Assembly: GCF_014197245.1 (NCBI RefSeq)
Contig: NZ_JACIFF010000007.1
Span: 186,001 to 250,000, forward strand
Direction of reading: 5' to 3'
From: Neolewinella aquimaris
Lineage (GTDB): Bacteria; Bacteroidota; Bacteroidia; Chitinophagales; Saprospiraceae
Length of the DNA: 64,000 bases
The notes beneath the pieces are model-generated. The model worked only from the letters and a program-made list of their open reading frames with translations. It ran no database searches and was not told where the DNA came from. Positions 8,454 to 17,672 of the stretch are shown here, one piece after another (the stretch's first letter is position 1; each line of letters opens with the position of its first letter). The translations under genes were made by a program, and so were the position numbers.

Positions 8454-10808
8454 ATGCATCTTCAAAACGACCCTGTAGCGAACTCGGTCAGGGAAGTTTA
8501 CCCCTACAGGGTCGACCTGGAAAATTGTGAAAACGAACCGCTCCGCCACATTCGGGTAGTGCAATCATTTGCCTGTCTCATTGCCGTCGATTCCGATACT
8601 TTGATTGTGCGGCACGTGAGCGAAAACACGGACCGCTTTCTTGGTTTGCACTGGGAAGAAATCATAGATCGCCCCCTATCTTCCATTTTCAACCGCGACC
8701 TGACCGAGCAATTGTCGATAGGGTTGGGCCGTGAGAATGGGTTCGAATCGCTTAATCCCATTCAGACCCTATTTACGGTCAACGGTCAGCAGTTGCTGAA
8801 GAACGTTATCGTGCACCGCGAAGGCAACCGTCTTCTCCTTGAAATAGAAAATTCGGCAGACGACTTCAGAACCTCCGGCTATCAGCAAATTCTTGCCCGG
8901 GCTGTAGCGCGCATTCAGAATATAAATAACCACAACCGGCTGTTCACCGAAACGGCGGCGATCCTACGGCAGCTTACGGGTTACGACCGGGTGATGGTCT
9001 ACCGCTTTGACAAGAACTACAATGGTGAGGTAATCGCCGAATCGCTTAATAAGGATAAGAACCTGGAGCCCTTTCACGGGCTGTTCTATCCCCATACTGA
9101 TATTCCTAAGCAGGCCCGTGAACTGTACCTTAAGAATCGGGTACGCCTGATCTCGGATATTACCGTTCCCCCCTCCAACATCCGATCCAGTCCCCAGGCC
9201 GAGGAGAAGTACCTAGACCTTAGTATGGCGGGAAGCAGGGGCGTGTCTCCCATTCACCTCGAATACTTAGGCTATATGGGAGTCAATAACTCCCTCAGCG
9301 TGGCCATCATTTTGGGTGACAAGTTATGGGGCCTCTTCGCACTGCATCATTATTCACCCAAGACGGTCGACTACGGCCTGCGCAACCTGCTGCTCTTTCT
9401 CGGGCAGATCTTCAGTGGGCACCTGTCTATGCAGGCTGCCGGAAGCTACCGTGAAAAAACGCTTACCCGCAATCTGGTTCGCCTTGCCCTGGGTGAGCAC
9501 ATCTCGAAGACGCGGGATATTTTTACCGGCCTCACCGAAGGGAGCTACACCCTCATGAACATCTTTGCGGAAACCAGTGGTGCCGCCATCAGTTTCGAAG
9601 GGCGGGTCGAAACTATGGGAGAAACTCCTCCAACGGACGCAATTCAAAAACTGACCAACTGGGTCACCAATAACGGAGTTGACCACGACAGTTTAATCTA
9701 TACCAGCGACTCAATCGGTAAGGAATACAAACCCTTTCAGTCTTACTGCGACTACGCCGCCGGCGTACTGATCATTTACCTGAATCCCGATCATGCAGAC
9801 TGGATCTGCTGGTTCCGCCCGGGGCTGTCCCGCAAGATCACCTGGGGTGGTAAGCCGGAGAAAGAACTCATCGTATCGGAACAGGGTACCCGCCGGCTCG
9901 GTCCGCGCCGCAGCTTTGAGCGCTACGTCGAGACGGTGGACGGCTGTAGTGCACCCTGGGACCAGGGGGAGATCGACACGGCCTACACCCTCCGCATTAC
10001 GATCATCAACAGCATGATCCAGCACTACTCGGAGGTGAAGCAGACCAACGAACGGTTAAAGAAGGCCTACGAGGACTTGGAGACCTTCAGCTACACAGTA
10101 TCCCACGATTTACGGGCGCCGCTGCGCGCCATCAATGGGTACGCCGAAATCCTGGAGGAGGAATACGGCCAGCGTATGGACGACGAGGCCCGTACCCTAA
10201 TCGGAGGAATTCAGCGGGGTGTAGACCAGATGAACACCTTCATTACCGACATTCTCGAGTTGAGCCGGGTAGGTACCGGAGGCCTCAAGTTATCGCCCGT
10301 GGACGTATCTCCCCTGGCGAATGAAATCGTCGCCGAATTGCGCCCACTGTATGCGCGTACGCCTGATTTGGAGATTCGGGTGGTTAAAGACCTTCCTCCG
10401 GTAGTAGCCGATCGTCGCCTGCTGCGGCAGCTCTACACTAACCTGGTCTCTAATGCCCTAAAGTATATGGAACCTACGGAAGATGGACGATTTGCCGTCG
10501 AGATAGGTTGTCGGCCACCGACTGGTTCCGGACCGTTAGTCTATACGGTCAGCAATTCCGGCTCCGGCATTGAAGAAGAGTACCTCGAAACGATCTTTCA
10601 AATGTTCAGCCGCCTGTCGTCCAATTCCCAAACCGAGGGTACGGGGGTAGGGCTGGCCATTGTGGAAAGGATCACAAGTCGCCATAACGGCAAGGTCTGG
10701 GTAACCAACGACGGCCTGGGGGTGACCTTCAATTTCTACCTTAGTCCGGAAAATGCCAATGATTACGTCACTTCAGGTAAAGACTGGCCTTTTCTGAAAC
10801 CGGCTTAG
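8454..10808 (+). CDS. Bacteriophytochrome histidine kinase (photosensory module intact)
   Basis: 784 aa, PAS-GAF-PHY-HisKA-HATPase. Biliverdin attachment Cys25 (DLENCENEP), pocket motif HTDIPKQAR with Asp216, first pocket His268 in SPIH, second pocket His298 in LFALHHYSPK, and tongue motif PRRSF at 484-488 are all present. This should be a red/far-red photochromic receptor. HisKA carries His551 (SHDLRAP) and the N box is intact (Asn667). The G1 box reads SNSGSGI, so the adenine-contacting Asp is Asn701 and the following Asn is Ser; G2 (GTGVGL) is normal. Catalysis may be weakened. The heme oxygenase gene 63 bp downstream would supply the chromophore. Confidence 0.92.
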   Translation: MHLQNDPVANSVREVYPYRVDLENCENEPLRHIRVVQSFACLIAVDSDTLIVRHVSENTDRFLGLHWEEIIDRPLSSIFNRDLTEQLSIGLGRENGFESLNPIQTLFTVNGQQLLKNVIVHREGNRLLLEIENSADDFRTSGYQQILARAVARIQNINNHNRLFTETAAILRQLTGYDRVMVYRFDKNYNGEVIAESLNKDKNLEPFHGLFYPHTDIPKQARELYLKNRVRLISDITVPPSNIRSSPQAEEKYLDLSMAGSRGVSPIHLEYLGYMGVNNSLSVAIILGDKLWGLFALHHYSPKTVDYGLRNLLLFLGQIFSGHLSMQAAGSYREKTLTRNLVRLALGEHISKTRDIFTGLTEGSYTLMNIFAETSGAAISFEGRVETMGETPPTDAIQKLTNWVTNNGVDHDSLIYTSDSIGKEYKPFQSYCDYAAGVLIIYLNPDHADWICWFRPGLSRKITWGGKPEKELIVSEQGTRRLGPRRSFERYVETVDGCSAPWDQGEIDTAYTLRITIINSMIQHYSEVKQTNERLKKAYEDLETFSYTVSHDLRAPLRAINGYAEILEEEYGQRMDDEARTLIGGIQRGVDQMNTFITDILELSRVGTGGLKLSPVDVSPLANEIVAELRPLYARTPDLEIRVVKDLPPVVADRRLLRQLYTNLVSNALKYMEPTEDGRFAVEIGCRPPTGSGPLVYTVSNSGSGIEEEYLETIFQMFSRLSSNSQTEGTGVGLAIVERITSRHNGKVWVTNDGLGVTFNFYLSPENANDYVTSGKDWPFLKPA

Positions 10809-10871
10809 TCGTCTAACATTCTGATGTCCACATTGTAGGGCCGGTAGCGGCTGATCTCCCTATATTTCGGG

Positions 10872-11393
10872 ATGAATTCTTTGCTTCGAAAATTGCGCGC
10901 CGCTACCCGTCCACTGCACACGGAACTGGAAAACGTATCGTGGGGGGGCAAGATTATGGACGGCACCCTCACTGAACCGGAGTACGCCAAGCTGATCGAC
11001 TGGCAACGGCGGGTCCACGAATCTCTCGAGCATCAGGTGATGGGATTTTCAGCCGGAGACTACCGATACCGCCCCCGATTTACATTATCTACTCCGAAGA
11101 GTGAGTCCACACCGGACCGAGCCACCGCTATAGGTATCCTATACGTTCTGGAGGGCGCCAGTCTGGGCGGCAGCGTCATCTACCGAAAATTGATCTCAAA
11201 CCCTCGCCTCACGGCGTGCGCCCCCTTTGACTTTTACCGGGAGCAATCCGAATGGGGGTTAGCACAATGGCGCAAGTATCTCGCCAGCCTGGACGGCCTT
11301 CACCTTTCGGAAGGAGAAATCGATCGGGCCGTGGAGGCTGCGGTTGCCACTTTCCGGAAGTTCCTGGTTGAATGGCGTGCACAGTCGGTATAG
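10872..11393 (+). CDS. Biliverdin-producing heme oxygenase
   Basis: 173 aa, typical of short bacterial heme oxygenases of the BphO kind. The proximal heme ligand is His16 in RPLHTELE. The distal helix carries GILYVLEGASLGGSVIYR (about 88-105), with the flexible Gly-rich kink that contacts heme. It opens heme to biliverdin with release of iron and CO, using reduced electron donors. Directly following the bacteriophytochrome gene, it most likely provides that receptor's chromophore. A TATATTTC box just before the ATG could be its own -7 element. Confidence 0.9.
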   Translation: MNSLLRKLRAATRPLHTELENVSWGGKIMDGTLTEPEYAKLIDWQRRVHESLEHQVMGFSAGDYRYRPRFTLSTPKSESTPDRATAIGILYVLEGASLGGSVIYRKLISNPRLTACAPFDFYREQSEWGLAQWRKYLASLDGLHLSEGEIDRAVEAAVATFRKFLVEWRAQSV

Positions 11394-11398
11394 TATCC

Positions 11399-11406
11399 TA
11401 CTTTTG
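11399..11406 (+). promoter_or_regulatory. Candidate Bacteroidota -7 box (TACTTTTG)
   Basis: TACTTTTG matches TAnnTTTG exactly and lies 4 bases before the ATG at 11411. No well-spaced -33 TTTG is seen, so it is a candidate from the -7 match alone. If used, the ArsC-family gene would have a near-leaderless transcript independent of the heme oxygenase gene. Confidence 0.38.
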
Positions 11407-11410
11407 CCCC

Positions 11411-11764
11411 ATGCCAACCATCTACCAGCTTAACACCTGCAATACCTGCCAGCGGATCATCGCTGAGTTGGGGGAGCAGGCGGACCTTGAGGTCGTCAAC
11501 ATCAAGGAACAGGCTCTCACACCAGCACAGCTGGACCGCCTGGCCGAACTAGCCGGAAGCTACGAAGCGCTCTTCAGCCGACGGGCCATGAAATACCGCA
11601 ATATGGGGCTCGCCGATCGAAAACTAACCGAAGCTGATTACCGCAACCTTATCCTCCAGGAATACACATTTCTGAAACGCCCCGTCACGGTTGTAGACGA
11701 TCGCATCTTCGTCGGTAGTGCCAAAAAGACCGTCGCGGCAGCAAAAGCAGCCCTGAATGCGTGA
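11411..11764 (+). CDS. ArsC/Spx-family thioredoxin-fold protein
   Basis: 117 aa from the ATG at 11411; the longer frame starts inside the heme oxygenase gene. The N-terminus MPTIYQLNTCNTCQRII carries a CxxC motif at the glutaredoxin-like active site, and the conserved FLKRPVTVVDD segment with the family Arg-Pro lies near residues 90-100. This is the ArsC/YffB/Spx group. Length and the CxxC motif fit a redox or regulatory member rather than a proven arsenate reductase, and no other arsenic gene is nearby. It overlaps hemF by 8 bp, implying translational coupling. Confidence 0.82.
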   Translation: MPTIYQLNTCNTCQRIIAELGEQADLEVVNIKEQALTPAQLDRLAELAGSYEALFSRRAMKYRNMGLADRKLTEADYRNLILQEYTFLKRPVTVVDDRIFVGSAKKTVAAAKAALNA

Positions 11765-12656
11765 TCCCGACAGAGAGGAAATAACCCGGTACTTCCGCAG
11801 TCTTCAGGATTCCATCTGTCAGCGTTTAGCGGCGGCCGACGGTGGAACGTTCACGGAAGACAGTTGGGACCGCCCCGGTGGCGGTGGCGGCCGGGCCCGG
11901 GTGCTGCTGGGCAACCACATCGAAAAGGGAGGGGTCAACTTCAGTGCGGTACACGGCGAGCTTCCGCCCGCCGCCGCGGCCAGCTTGCACACCGACCCGG
12001 AAGAAACCTCCTTCTACGCGACCGGCGTGAGTATCGTACTCCACCCCCGCAACGTGCACGTTCCCATCATTCACATGAACGTCCGCTACTTCGAACTCGA
12101 CGGAGGTAGGTACTGGTTCGGTGGAGGCATAGACCTCACTCCCCACTACGTGGACCGCGACCAAGCCGGTTGGTTTCACCGCGAATTACGCAGCACCTGC
12201 GACCGCGCCGATCCCCACTACTACAGCCGGTTCAAAAAGTGGGCGGACGACTACTTCTTTATTCCGCACCGAGACGAGACGCGGGGTGTCGGTGGCATAT
12301 TTTTCGACCGCCTGGAACCGGTGGCGGAAAAAAAGACCAAGCGGGAGCTCTTCGACTTTACTGCGTCGGTGGGGGAAACCTTCGCGCCGACCTACCTGGA
12401 ACTGCTGGACCGAAACAAGGATAAGCCCTACACCGAAGCGCAAAGGCGCTGGCAGGAACTTCGTCGGGGAAGGTATGTGGAATTTAACCTGGTCTGGGAC
12501 CGGGGCACCAAATTCGGCCTCACCACCAACGGCCGTACCGAGAGCATCCTGATGAGCCTCCCTCCGCTGGCCGGTTGGACGTACGACTACCAACCGCAGG
12601 CGGGAAGCGCCGAGGCGGAAACCCTGGGCTTACTGCGCAAAGGAATCGACTGGTGA
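11757..12656 (+). CDS. hemF: Oxygen-dependent coproporphyrinogen III oxidase
   Basis: 299 aa, normal length for HemF. Highly conserved blocks are visible: GGGGGRARVL, KGGVNFSAVHGELP (about 57-70), HVPIIHMNVRYF (101-112), YWFGGGIDLTPHY (119-131), KKWADDYFFIPHR, the RGVGGIFFD motif and the C-terminal GRYVEFNLVWDRGTKFGL. It oxidatively decarboxylates two propionates of coproporphyrinogen III to protoporphyrinogen IX, using O2. This implies aerobic heme synthesis and feeds the heme oxygenase encoded two genes upstream. It overlaps the ArsC-family gene (8 bp) and the methyltransferase gene (GTGA overlap). Confidence 0.95.
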   Translation: MRDPDREEITRYFRSLQDSICQRLAAADGGTFTEDSWDRPGGGGGRARVLLGNHIEKGGVNFSAVHGELPPAAAASLHTDPEETSFYATGVSIVLHPRNVHVPIIHMNVRYFELDGGRYWFGGGIDLTPHYVDRDQAGWFHRELRSTCDRADPHYYSRFKKWADDYFFIPHRDETRGVGGIFFDRLEPVAEKKTKRELFDFTASVGETFAPTYLELLDRNKDKPYTEAQRRWQELRRGRYVEFNLVWDRGTKFGLTTNGRTESILMSLPPLAGWTYDYQPQAGSAEAETLGLLRKGIDW

Positions 12657-13564
12657 GCACCTTTGACCCCTTCCGTAACCGTCTGCGAAAGATGGCGCGT
12701 CACTACGACAAGTGGGCGCGCAGGCAGCAGTTGGAGGCTTACCGCATTTACGACGCCGACCTGGACGAGTTTCCCGTCACAATCGACCGGTACGCCGACA
12801 AGCTATACGTGGCCATATACGATCGTGGCGAGCAGGACCTAACGGAACAGTACCGCGCGCACATCACGGAGGTGCTGGCCGTACCTCAGGAAGCGGTCTA
12901 CTTTAGGATCAGGCAGCGGCAGTCCGGCAGCAACCAGTACGAAAAGCTGGCTACGGAGCGGACGGAGTTTCCCGTCGTGGAATACGGCCGGAAGTTCCTC
13001 GTTAACCTTAGCGATTATCTCGATACCGGTCTCTTTCTCGATCACCGGGCGACCCGTCGGATGGTCGGGGAGCAATCCGCCGGCAAACGGGTCCTCAACC
13101 TCTTTGCCTATACCTGTTCGTTTGGGGTGTACGCGGCTACGGCCGGGGCCAGTCGGGTCGATAACCTCGACCTTAGCAACACCTACCTCGACTGGGGGCG
13201 GCGGAACTTCGTGCTAAATGGCGTCGATCCGGACCGTCACGGATTCGTTCGCGCCGATGCCCTACAGTGGCTAGATCGGCCAGTGGTGGACCGCTACGAC
13301 CTTATTGTCCTGGATCCACCGACCTTTTCCAACTCGAAAATGATGGTCGACGTACTCGATACCCAGCGCGACCACGTGCAGCTCATCGAGGGATGTCTGG
13401 CCCGACTACTTCCCGGAGGTCAGCTTTACTTCAGTACCAACTACCGCAAGTTTAAACTGCAGGAAGGGGAAATTTCCGCTGATGCCCGAGAAGTTACCGC
13501 CCAGACGCTCCCCCCGGACTTCAGGAAAAAGAACCTGCACCGGTGCTGGCGCTTCAGTAAGTGA
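12653..13564 (+). CDS. Class I rRNA methyltransferase, RlmK-type
   Basis: 303 aa from a GTG at 12653 that overlaps the hemF stop (GTGA), a start that favours translational coupling; the open frame runs further upstream inside hemF. The N-terminal part (DPFRNRLRKMARHYDKWARRQQLEAYRIYDADLDEFPVTIDRY) matches the C-terminal half of RlmKL. The SAM core shows VLNLFAYTCSFGVYAA (motif I), VDNLDLS (motif II) and YDLIVLDPPTFSNSK, the DPPxF motif of guanine N7 or cytosine C5 rRNA methylases. RlmK makes m7G2069 in 23S rRNA. Convergent with sprE, with 4 bp between stops. Confidence 0.85.
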   Translation: MSTFDPFRNRLRKMARHYDKWARRQQLEAYRIYDADLDEFPVTIDRYADKLYVAIYDRGEQDLTEQYRAHITEVLAVPQEAVYFRIRQRQSGSNQYEKLATERTEFPVVEYGRKFLVNLSDYLDTGLFLDHRATRRMVGEQSAGKRVLNLFAYTCSFGVYAATAGASRVDNLDLSNTYLDWGRRNFVLNGVDPDRHGFVRADALQWLDRPVVDRYDLIVLDPPTFSNSKMMVDVLDTQRDHVQLIEGCLARLLPGGQLYFSTNYRKFKLQEGEISADAREVTAQTLPPDFRKKNLHRCWRFSK

Positions 13565-13568
13565 TCCC

Positions 13569-16500
13569 CTACTGGTAGTGGCTAAGGAACCACTCCTCAT
13601 ACCCCTCGAAGGAGCGGGCCTTGAGAATTTCGCGGTAATTGGTTTGGGATACGGGAAAGATCCGGTACACTTCCTCACTATCGGCCAGAAATTCAGCGGC
13701 GTTTTTTCGTGATATCTCGTAGTAATCCTGTGCTTCCCGGCCGGTCTTGAAGCGCCGCATGACCAGGACCGGCGTCTCGTTGTCGCGACCGATAAATATC
13801 GGTGTTGAGCGGAGGCGGTCGAGTTTGTTGTACTTCTGGTTGTATTCTTCAAGTTCCACCTTGAGTTGATTCAGTGGTGCACTGGGATTATCGAAAACGA
13901 CAAGGACGTAGTGGATTTCGTCCATACTTTCCTTAAAACTGGAGGCACCGGCCGTCGGTACCCGTCCGGGCAGGCGGGCTCCCCCTTCTCCCAGCAGCCG
14001 GAGAATCTCGCGGGCGCGAATCTGCTCCGGTGTACCCTCGTGTTGGGCCACTACCTGTTGTAAAGCGGTCACGTAGGCGGCGCGGCCCTGGAGTTTGCCA
14101 CTGGCCATTGCGCGCAGCAGTTCGTATCGGGCCCGGAGGGGATGGCTATCGGGCAGGCCGGGGAGTGCGGCCGCGATGAGTTGCTCGGTTCTCTGGTAAT
14201 CTTGACGCTCAAATGCAGCATAGGCCGCTTCGTATGCGCGGGTGCGACGTCCCTCTTCCCCGACGAGTTCGGCGGCGTAATTGGGATCGTTGGCCAGACG
14301 GGCAAACTTGCTGCCCTGGTACTTGCGATTCAGCTCGCCGGCGTAGCGCTGGGCCTCCGAACCATTACCCGCCTGCTTATGGAGCAGGTAGAGGTAATAC
14401 CAGCTTTCGGCTTCGTGTTCCGAACCGGGGTAGCGGGCGTTGAGCTGGGTAAAGGCCTCGATCGCACGCGGGTTGTTTTCGAGGCGATCGCGGTACTCCC
14501 GTCCCAGGGTAAAGTAGGCCCTTGCGAGATCGGCCCGCGTAGTAGTTTGCGACGGTTCGTCGAGGGGAATTCCCTCAAGTATGGCGTTGATCTCATCTTC
14601 GGTAGCCAACTGGACGTCGCGGCGACTCGGATCTCCCGGAGCCAGATTATCTCCTTCGGCGGTGAAAAGACTGGCATCGGTACGGTTGCTGCGGCGCCAG
14701 TTGTCCTCCAGCGCCCGGTCTCCCCAGCGGCGGGAAAAGTCACGCCCTCCCCTCCGGATCGCCTGATTGTCGTAGCCCCAGAAGCTACTGCCGGACATGG
14801 AAGTGGCGGCGGTGGCCGCATTGGCAACCGGTAGGCTGCCCTGGGTGGCGGGTGTGCTGAAGTTGGCGGCTGAGTTGGTAGCGCGCCGGAGTTCGAAGAC
14901 CTCCTCCGCCCAACTGCGCCGTTCGGCTTCCGGTAGGGTGCCGATGCGGAGCAGGCTATCCTTCAGCGTGATTTCCTGGAGGCTACCGGCAACACCCGTA
15001 AGACGGTCCCGGCGATCCGTTGTTTCGACGAAGCGGCTATCGGCCGGTCCCATTACTTGTAGGGTACTGTCGTAGTAGAGTTTCGATCCGAGGTAGTCGC
15101 CTTCCTCGTACGCCAGGTCGCCCAGCAGCTGGTAGGCTTCCACCCGGGTGGCACCACCGCCGCTGGGACTATCGAGCGCGCGGCGCAGGTACTCGGCTCC
15201 GGCGGGTTGATCTCCATCCCGAAGAGCAATGCTCGCCATTGAGTAAAGGATCTGACTTTCGTAGTCGCGGTTCTTTTCCTCCCTGACCATACGCTCGAGT
15301 TCGCTTAGGGCGTCGGCCGAGCTACCACTACCGCTCAGGTAGGCGTTCTGGGCCATACTGATGCGGGCGCCGAGTTCGAATTCGTAGGCGGGTTTGCTGG
15401 CAACTACCTCGCGGAAGGCATCGAGGGCTGAACCGGGTTGGTTGAGTTCCTGGTACAGCTGACCGGCGATGTAGTAGTACCGGGCTTTCTCGTTGCGCTC
15501 TACGGCTACGTCGGCGGCGGCTTCGAGGTAGGGAATGGCTTCCTCCAGGCGTTCCTGTTCGAGGTAGAGGTAAGCCTGGACCGCAATGGCCTTACGGCGG
15601 ACATCGGCATACGTACCGCGGTCGTTGCGCAGGTCTTCGAGAATGATCTGGGCGCGGTCGAAATTGTCCCGCTTGACGAGCGTCCAGGCCAGCCACAGGC
15701 GACTTTCCTGGTAGGCCGGCCGGTGTTTGAGGAGGTAACTCCCCGATTTTTTGCCGTACTCCCCTCCCGCCGCATCGGCCTCGTTGCGGTTGCTGAAGAT
15801 GGAAATCATGCCGACCGGACCTTCCTCCATTTCCGGATCTACCGCATCGGCGATTTCTTCCGGCTCATTGTCGAGGCCTTCGATGCGGGCGGTATCGACG
15901 GTGGTTTTGGTGGGGAGGCGGATGCCCTTCTTGCGGGCACGAATTTTGGCTTTGCGTTCGCGGTCGCGTTCCTTTTGGGCGGCCTTGGCTTCCTTCTGTC
16001 GTTGTTTGATGGTCCGCTCGCGTTCCCGTTGGGCGTCGCGGCGTGCCTTCAGGCGGTCGCGGCGACTCTGGGTCTGACTGGTAGCTATTTCGCGGCGACT
16101 CTCGAATTCTTCCTCCGTTTCGTCGGCCTTGCCCTTCTTCCCCTTTTTGCGTTCGGGCCGTGGTCGAAACTCGTTGACGGTAAAATTGAGGGTACGCTCG
16201 GCGCCTTCGTAGTCCTGTTTGAGCAGCTGCGCCTGTCCTACCAGCAGGTAGCTGTCGTCGGTCCAGTTGCTATAGGGGTGCTTCTTGACTACGATGGCCA
16301 CTTTTTCGATCGCCCGATCGAGCTCTTCGGCAACGACGCTGGGATTGTCTACGGCCAGGAAGGGAAACATCTCCAGGCGCTGGTTGTAATTGTCGGTGTG
16401 CTGCTCGTCGAGGACGACGAGGCTCTCGTCCATGATCTCACGGGCGTTGAAGTAGCCGTTGAAGTGAGCGTTCATGTTGTGCCACGCCCGGGCTACGATG

Positions 16501-16592
16501 CCCTGGTCTTCGCGGCTCTTCGTGGACGAACAGCCGGCGAGCACCAACTGCAGGGCCAATAATAGCAGGAAAAGCTGCGTTGTCTTCTTCAA
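13569..16592 (-). CDS. sprE: SprE/PorW-type TPR lipoprotein of the type IX secretion system
   Basis: 1007 aa; the start giving the signal peptide is a TTG at 16592, with no in-frame ATG nearby. Lipobox LVLAGC, lipidated Cys21. The segment 34-140 (RAWHNMNAHFNGYFNAREIMDESL, then SNWTDDSYLLVGQAQLLKQDYEGAERTL) is characteristic of SprE/PorW. A very basic Lys/Arg/Glu stretch (about 142-230, probably coiled coil) follows, then many TPR-like repeats and a C-terminal domain. SprE is needed for gliding and type IX secretion in Flavobacterium, and PorW in Porphyromonas. Its presence fits the T9SS-sorted protein at 30.7-33.4 kb. Confidence 0.85.
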   Translation of the reverse strand: MKKTTQLFLLLLALQLVLAGCSSTKSREDQGIVARAWHNMNAHFNGYFNAREIMDESLVVLDEQHTDNYNQRLEMFPFLAVDNPSVVAEELDRAIEKVAIVVKKHPYSNWTDDSYLLVGQAQLLKQDYEGAERTLNFTVNEFRPRPERKKGKKGKADETEEEFESRREIATSQTQSRRDRLKARRDAQRERERTIKQRQKEAKAAQKERDRERKAKIRARKKGIRLPTKTTVDTARIEGLDNEPEEIADAVDPEMEEGPVGMISIFSNRNEADAAGGEYGKKSGSYLLKHRPAYQESRLWLAWTLVKRDNFDRAQIILEDLRNDRGTYADVRRKAIAVQAYLYLEQERLEEAIPYLEAAADVAVERNEKARYYYIAGQLYQELNQPGSALDAFREVVASKPAYEFELGARISMAQNAYLSGSGSSADALSELERMVREEKNRDYESQILYSMASIALRDGDQPAGAEYLRRALDSPSGGGATRVEAYQLLGDLAYEEGDYLGSKLYYDSTLQVMGPADSRFVETTDRRDRLTGVAGSLQEITLKDSLLRIGTLPEAERRSWAEEVFELRRATNSAANFSTPATQGSLPVANAATAATSMSGSSFWGYDNQAIRRGGRDFSRRWGDRALEDNWRRSNRTDASLFTAEGDNLAPGDPSRRDVQLATEDEINAILEGIPLDEPSQTTTRADLARAYFTLGREYRDRLENNPRAIEAFTQLNARYPGSEHEAESWYYLYLLHKQAGNGSEAQRYAGELNRKYQGSKFARLANDPNYAAELVGEEGRRTRAYEAAYAAFERQDYQRTEQLIAAALPGLPDSHPLRARYELLRAMASGKLQGRAAYVTALQQVVAQHEGTPEQIRAREILRLLGEGGARLPGRVPTAGASSFKESMDEIHYVLVVFDNPSAPLNQLKVELEEYNQKYNKLDRLRSTPIFIGRDNETPVLVMRRFKTGREAQDYYEISRKNAAEFLADSEEVYRIFPVSQTNYREILKARSFEGYEEWFLSHYQ

Positions 16593-16762
16593 AATCCGTT
16601 TGTTCTTTATGTCTGCCGTGTCTTCCCCGGCGATTTCGGGCCATCCCCGCCCGGTGTATCATTGCTTAGCACGAACGCCCTCCGACCGTCGGAAAGTGCC
16701 CGTACGCCTTGCTTTATTGTACATTACCTTGCACCCGCGTACCCGCCCAAACGAAACACTAC

Positions 16763-17665
16763 ATGCAGGAAACGAAGGCAAAACGGAACCGCTGGCGGAA
16801 ACTGAAGGACAAAAGCCGGGCCGAGTTTCAGGTAGTGGTACGCAATGTACAGAACTACGAGGAGCTGGGAAGCTATAAGCTGACGCCCCTGAACCTCTAC
16901 TTGCTGGTTTCCACGCTGCTGCTCGTCATTGCCGGGTTGGTGTACCTGTTGATCGCCTTCACACCGCTACGCGAGTACATTCCCGGTTACGGCAACGTGG
17001 TGGAACGGAAGGACCTCGACGAACTGCAAGTGACGGTCGGGGAACTGAGCGAACTGGTCGAAGCCCAGGATCTGTACATCAACAACCTCAAGCGAACGGT
17101 GCTGGGGGAAGCCATTACGGCGGACAGCATCGACCAGCGTGATGAGGTGGTGATTCGGGGGGAAGTGGACGCCCTGCCCCCTTCCGAAGCCGAAATCCGG
17201 TTGCGCCGCGAAATGGAAAGCGAACGCAACGGACAGGCGGGACAGGCATCCGCTGCCCCACCCCCTCTGCCCGCTACCGAAGCCGTCTCCCTGGCCCAGG
17301 TTTACTTCGTAGCTCCCGTGAACGGCGAGGTCAGTGCCTCCTTCAATCTTGCTACGGAGCACATGGGCGTGGACATTCTAGCTCCGCAGAACACGGCCAT
17401 CAAGGCAGCCCGGGCGGGTATCGTGTTCATGTCTGAATTCACGAACGCCAACGGCAACGTCATCGGCATCCAGCACGACAACAACCTCATCAGCTTTTAC
17501 AAGCACAACTCGCAGCTGCTGAAGCAGGTCGGGGATCGCGTAAAGGCGGGAGAGGCCATTGCCATCATCGGTAATTCCGGAACCCAGAGTACGGGGCCAC
17601 ACCTCCACTTCGAGCTCTGGCACGAGGGGCGGGCGGTGGATCCGGGGGAGTTTATTAGTTTTTAG
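16763..17665 (+). CDS. M23 family metallopeptidase, membrane-anchored
   Basis: 300 aa from the ATG at 16763. The basic cytoplasmic N-terminus (about 40 aa) is followed by one transmembrane helix (about 43-66), a coiled-coil stretch (about 80-112), a Pro-rich linker and a LytM/M23 domain. The zinc site is complete: His200 and Asp204 (HMGVD), and His280-Leu-His282 (HLHFE). It would cut peptidoglycan cross-bridges or act as a scaffold at the division or growth site. The candidate promoter TACCTTG at 16725-16731 lies upstream. Divergent from sprE. Confidence 0.9.
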   Translation: MQETKAKRNRWRKLKDKSRAEFQVVVRNVQNYEELGSYKLTPLNLYLLVSTLLLVIAGLVYLLIAFTPLREYIPGYGNVVERKDLDELQVTVGELSELVEAQDLYINNLKRTVLGEAITADSIDQRDEVVIRGEVDALPPSEAEIRLRREMESERNGQAGQASAAPPPLPATEAVSLAQVYFVAPVNGEVSASFNLATEHMGVDILAPQNTAIKAARAGIVFMSEFTNANGNVIGIQHDNNLISFYKHNSQLLKQVGDRVKAGEAIAIIGNSGTQSTGPHLHFELWHEGRAVDPGEFISF

Positions 17666-17672
17666 TGATTGG

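Noticed and set aside
15940..16150. Arg/Lys/Glu-rich low-complexity stretch that looked like a repeat array
   Set aside because: It is coding sequence for the basic coiled-coil segment of SprE, not a DNA repeat or CRISPR array.
15438..16562. Open frame of 374 codons on the plus strand
   Set aside because: It is antisense to sprE, has no recognisable domain, and its composition is that of a mirror frame of the Glu/Arg-rich coding region.
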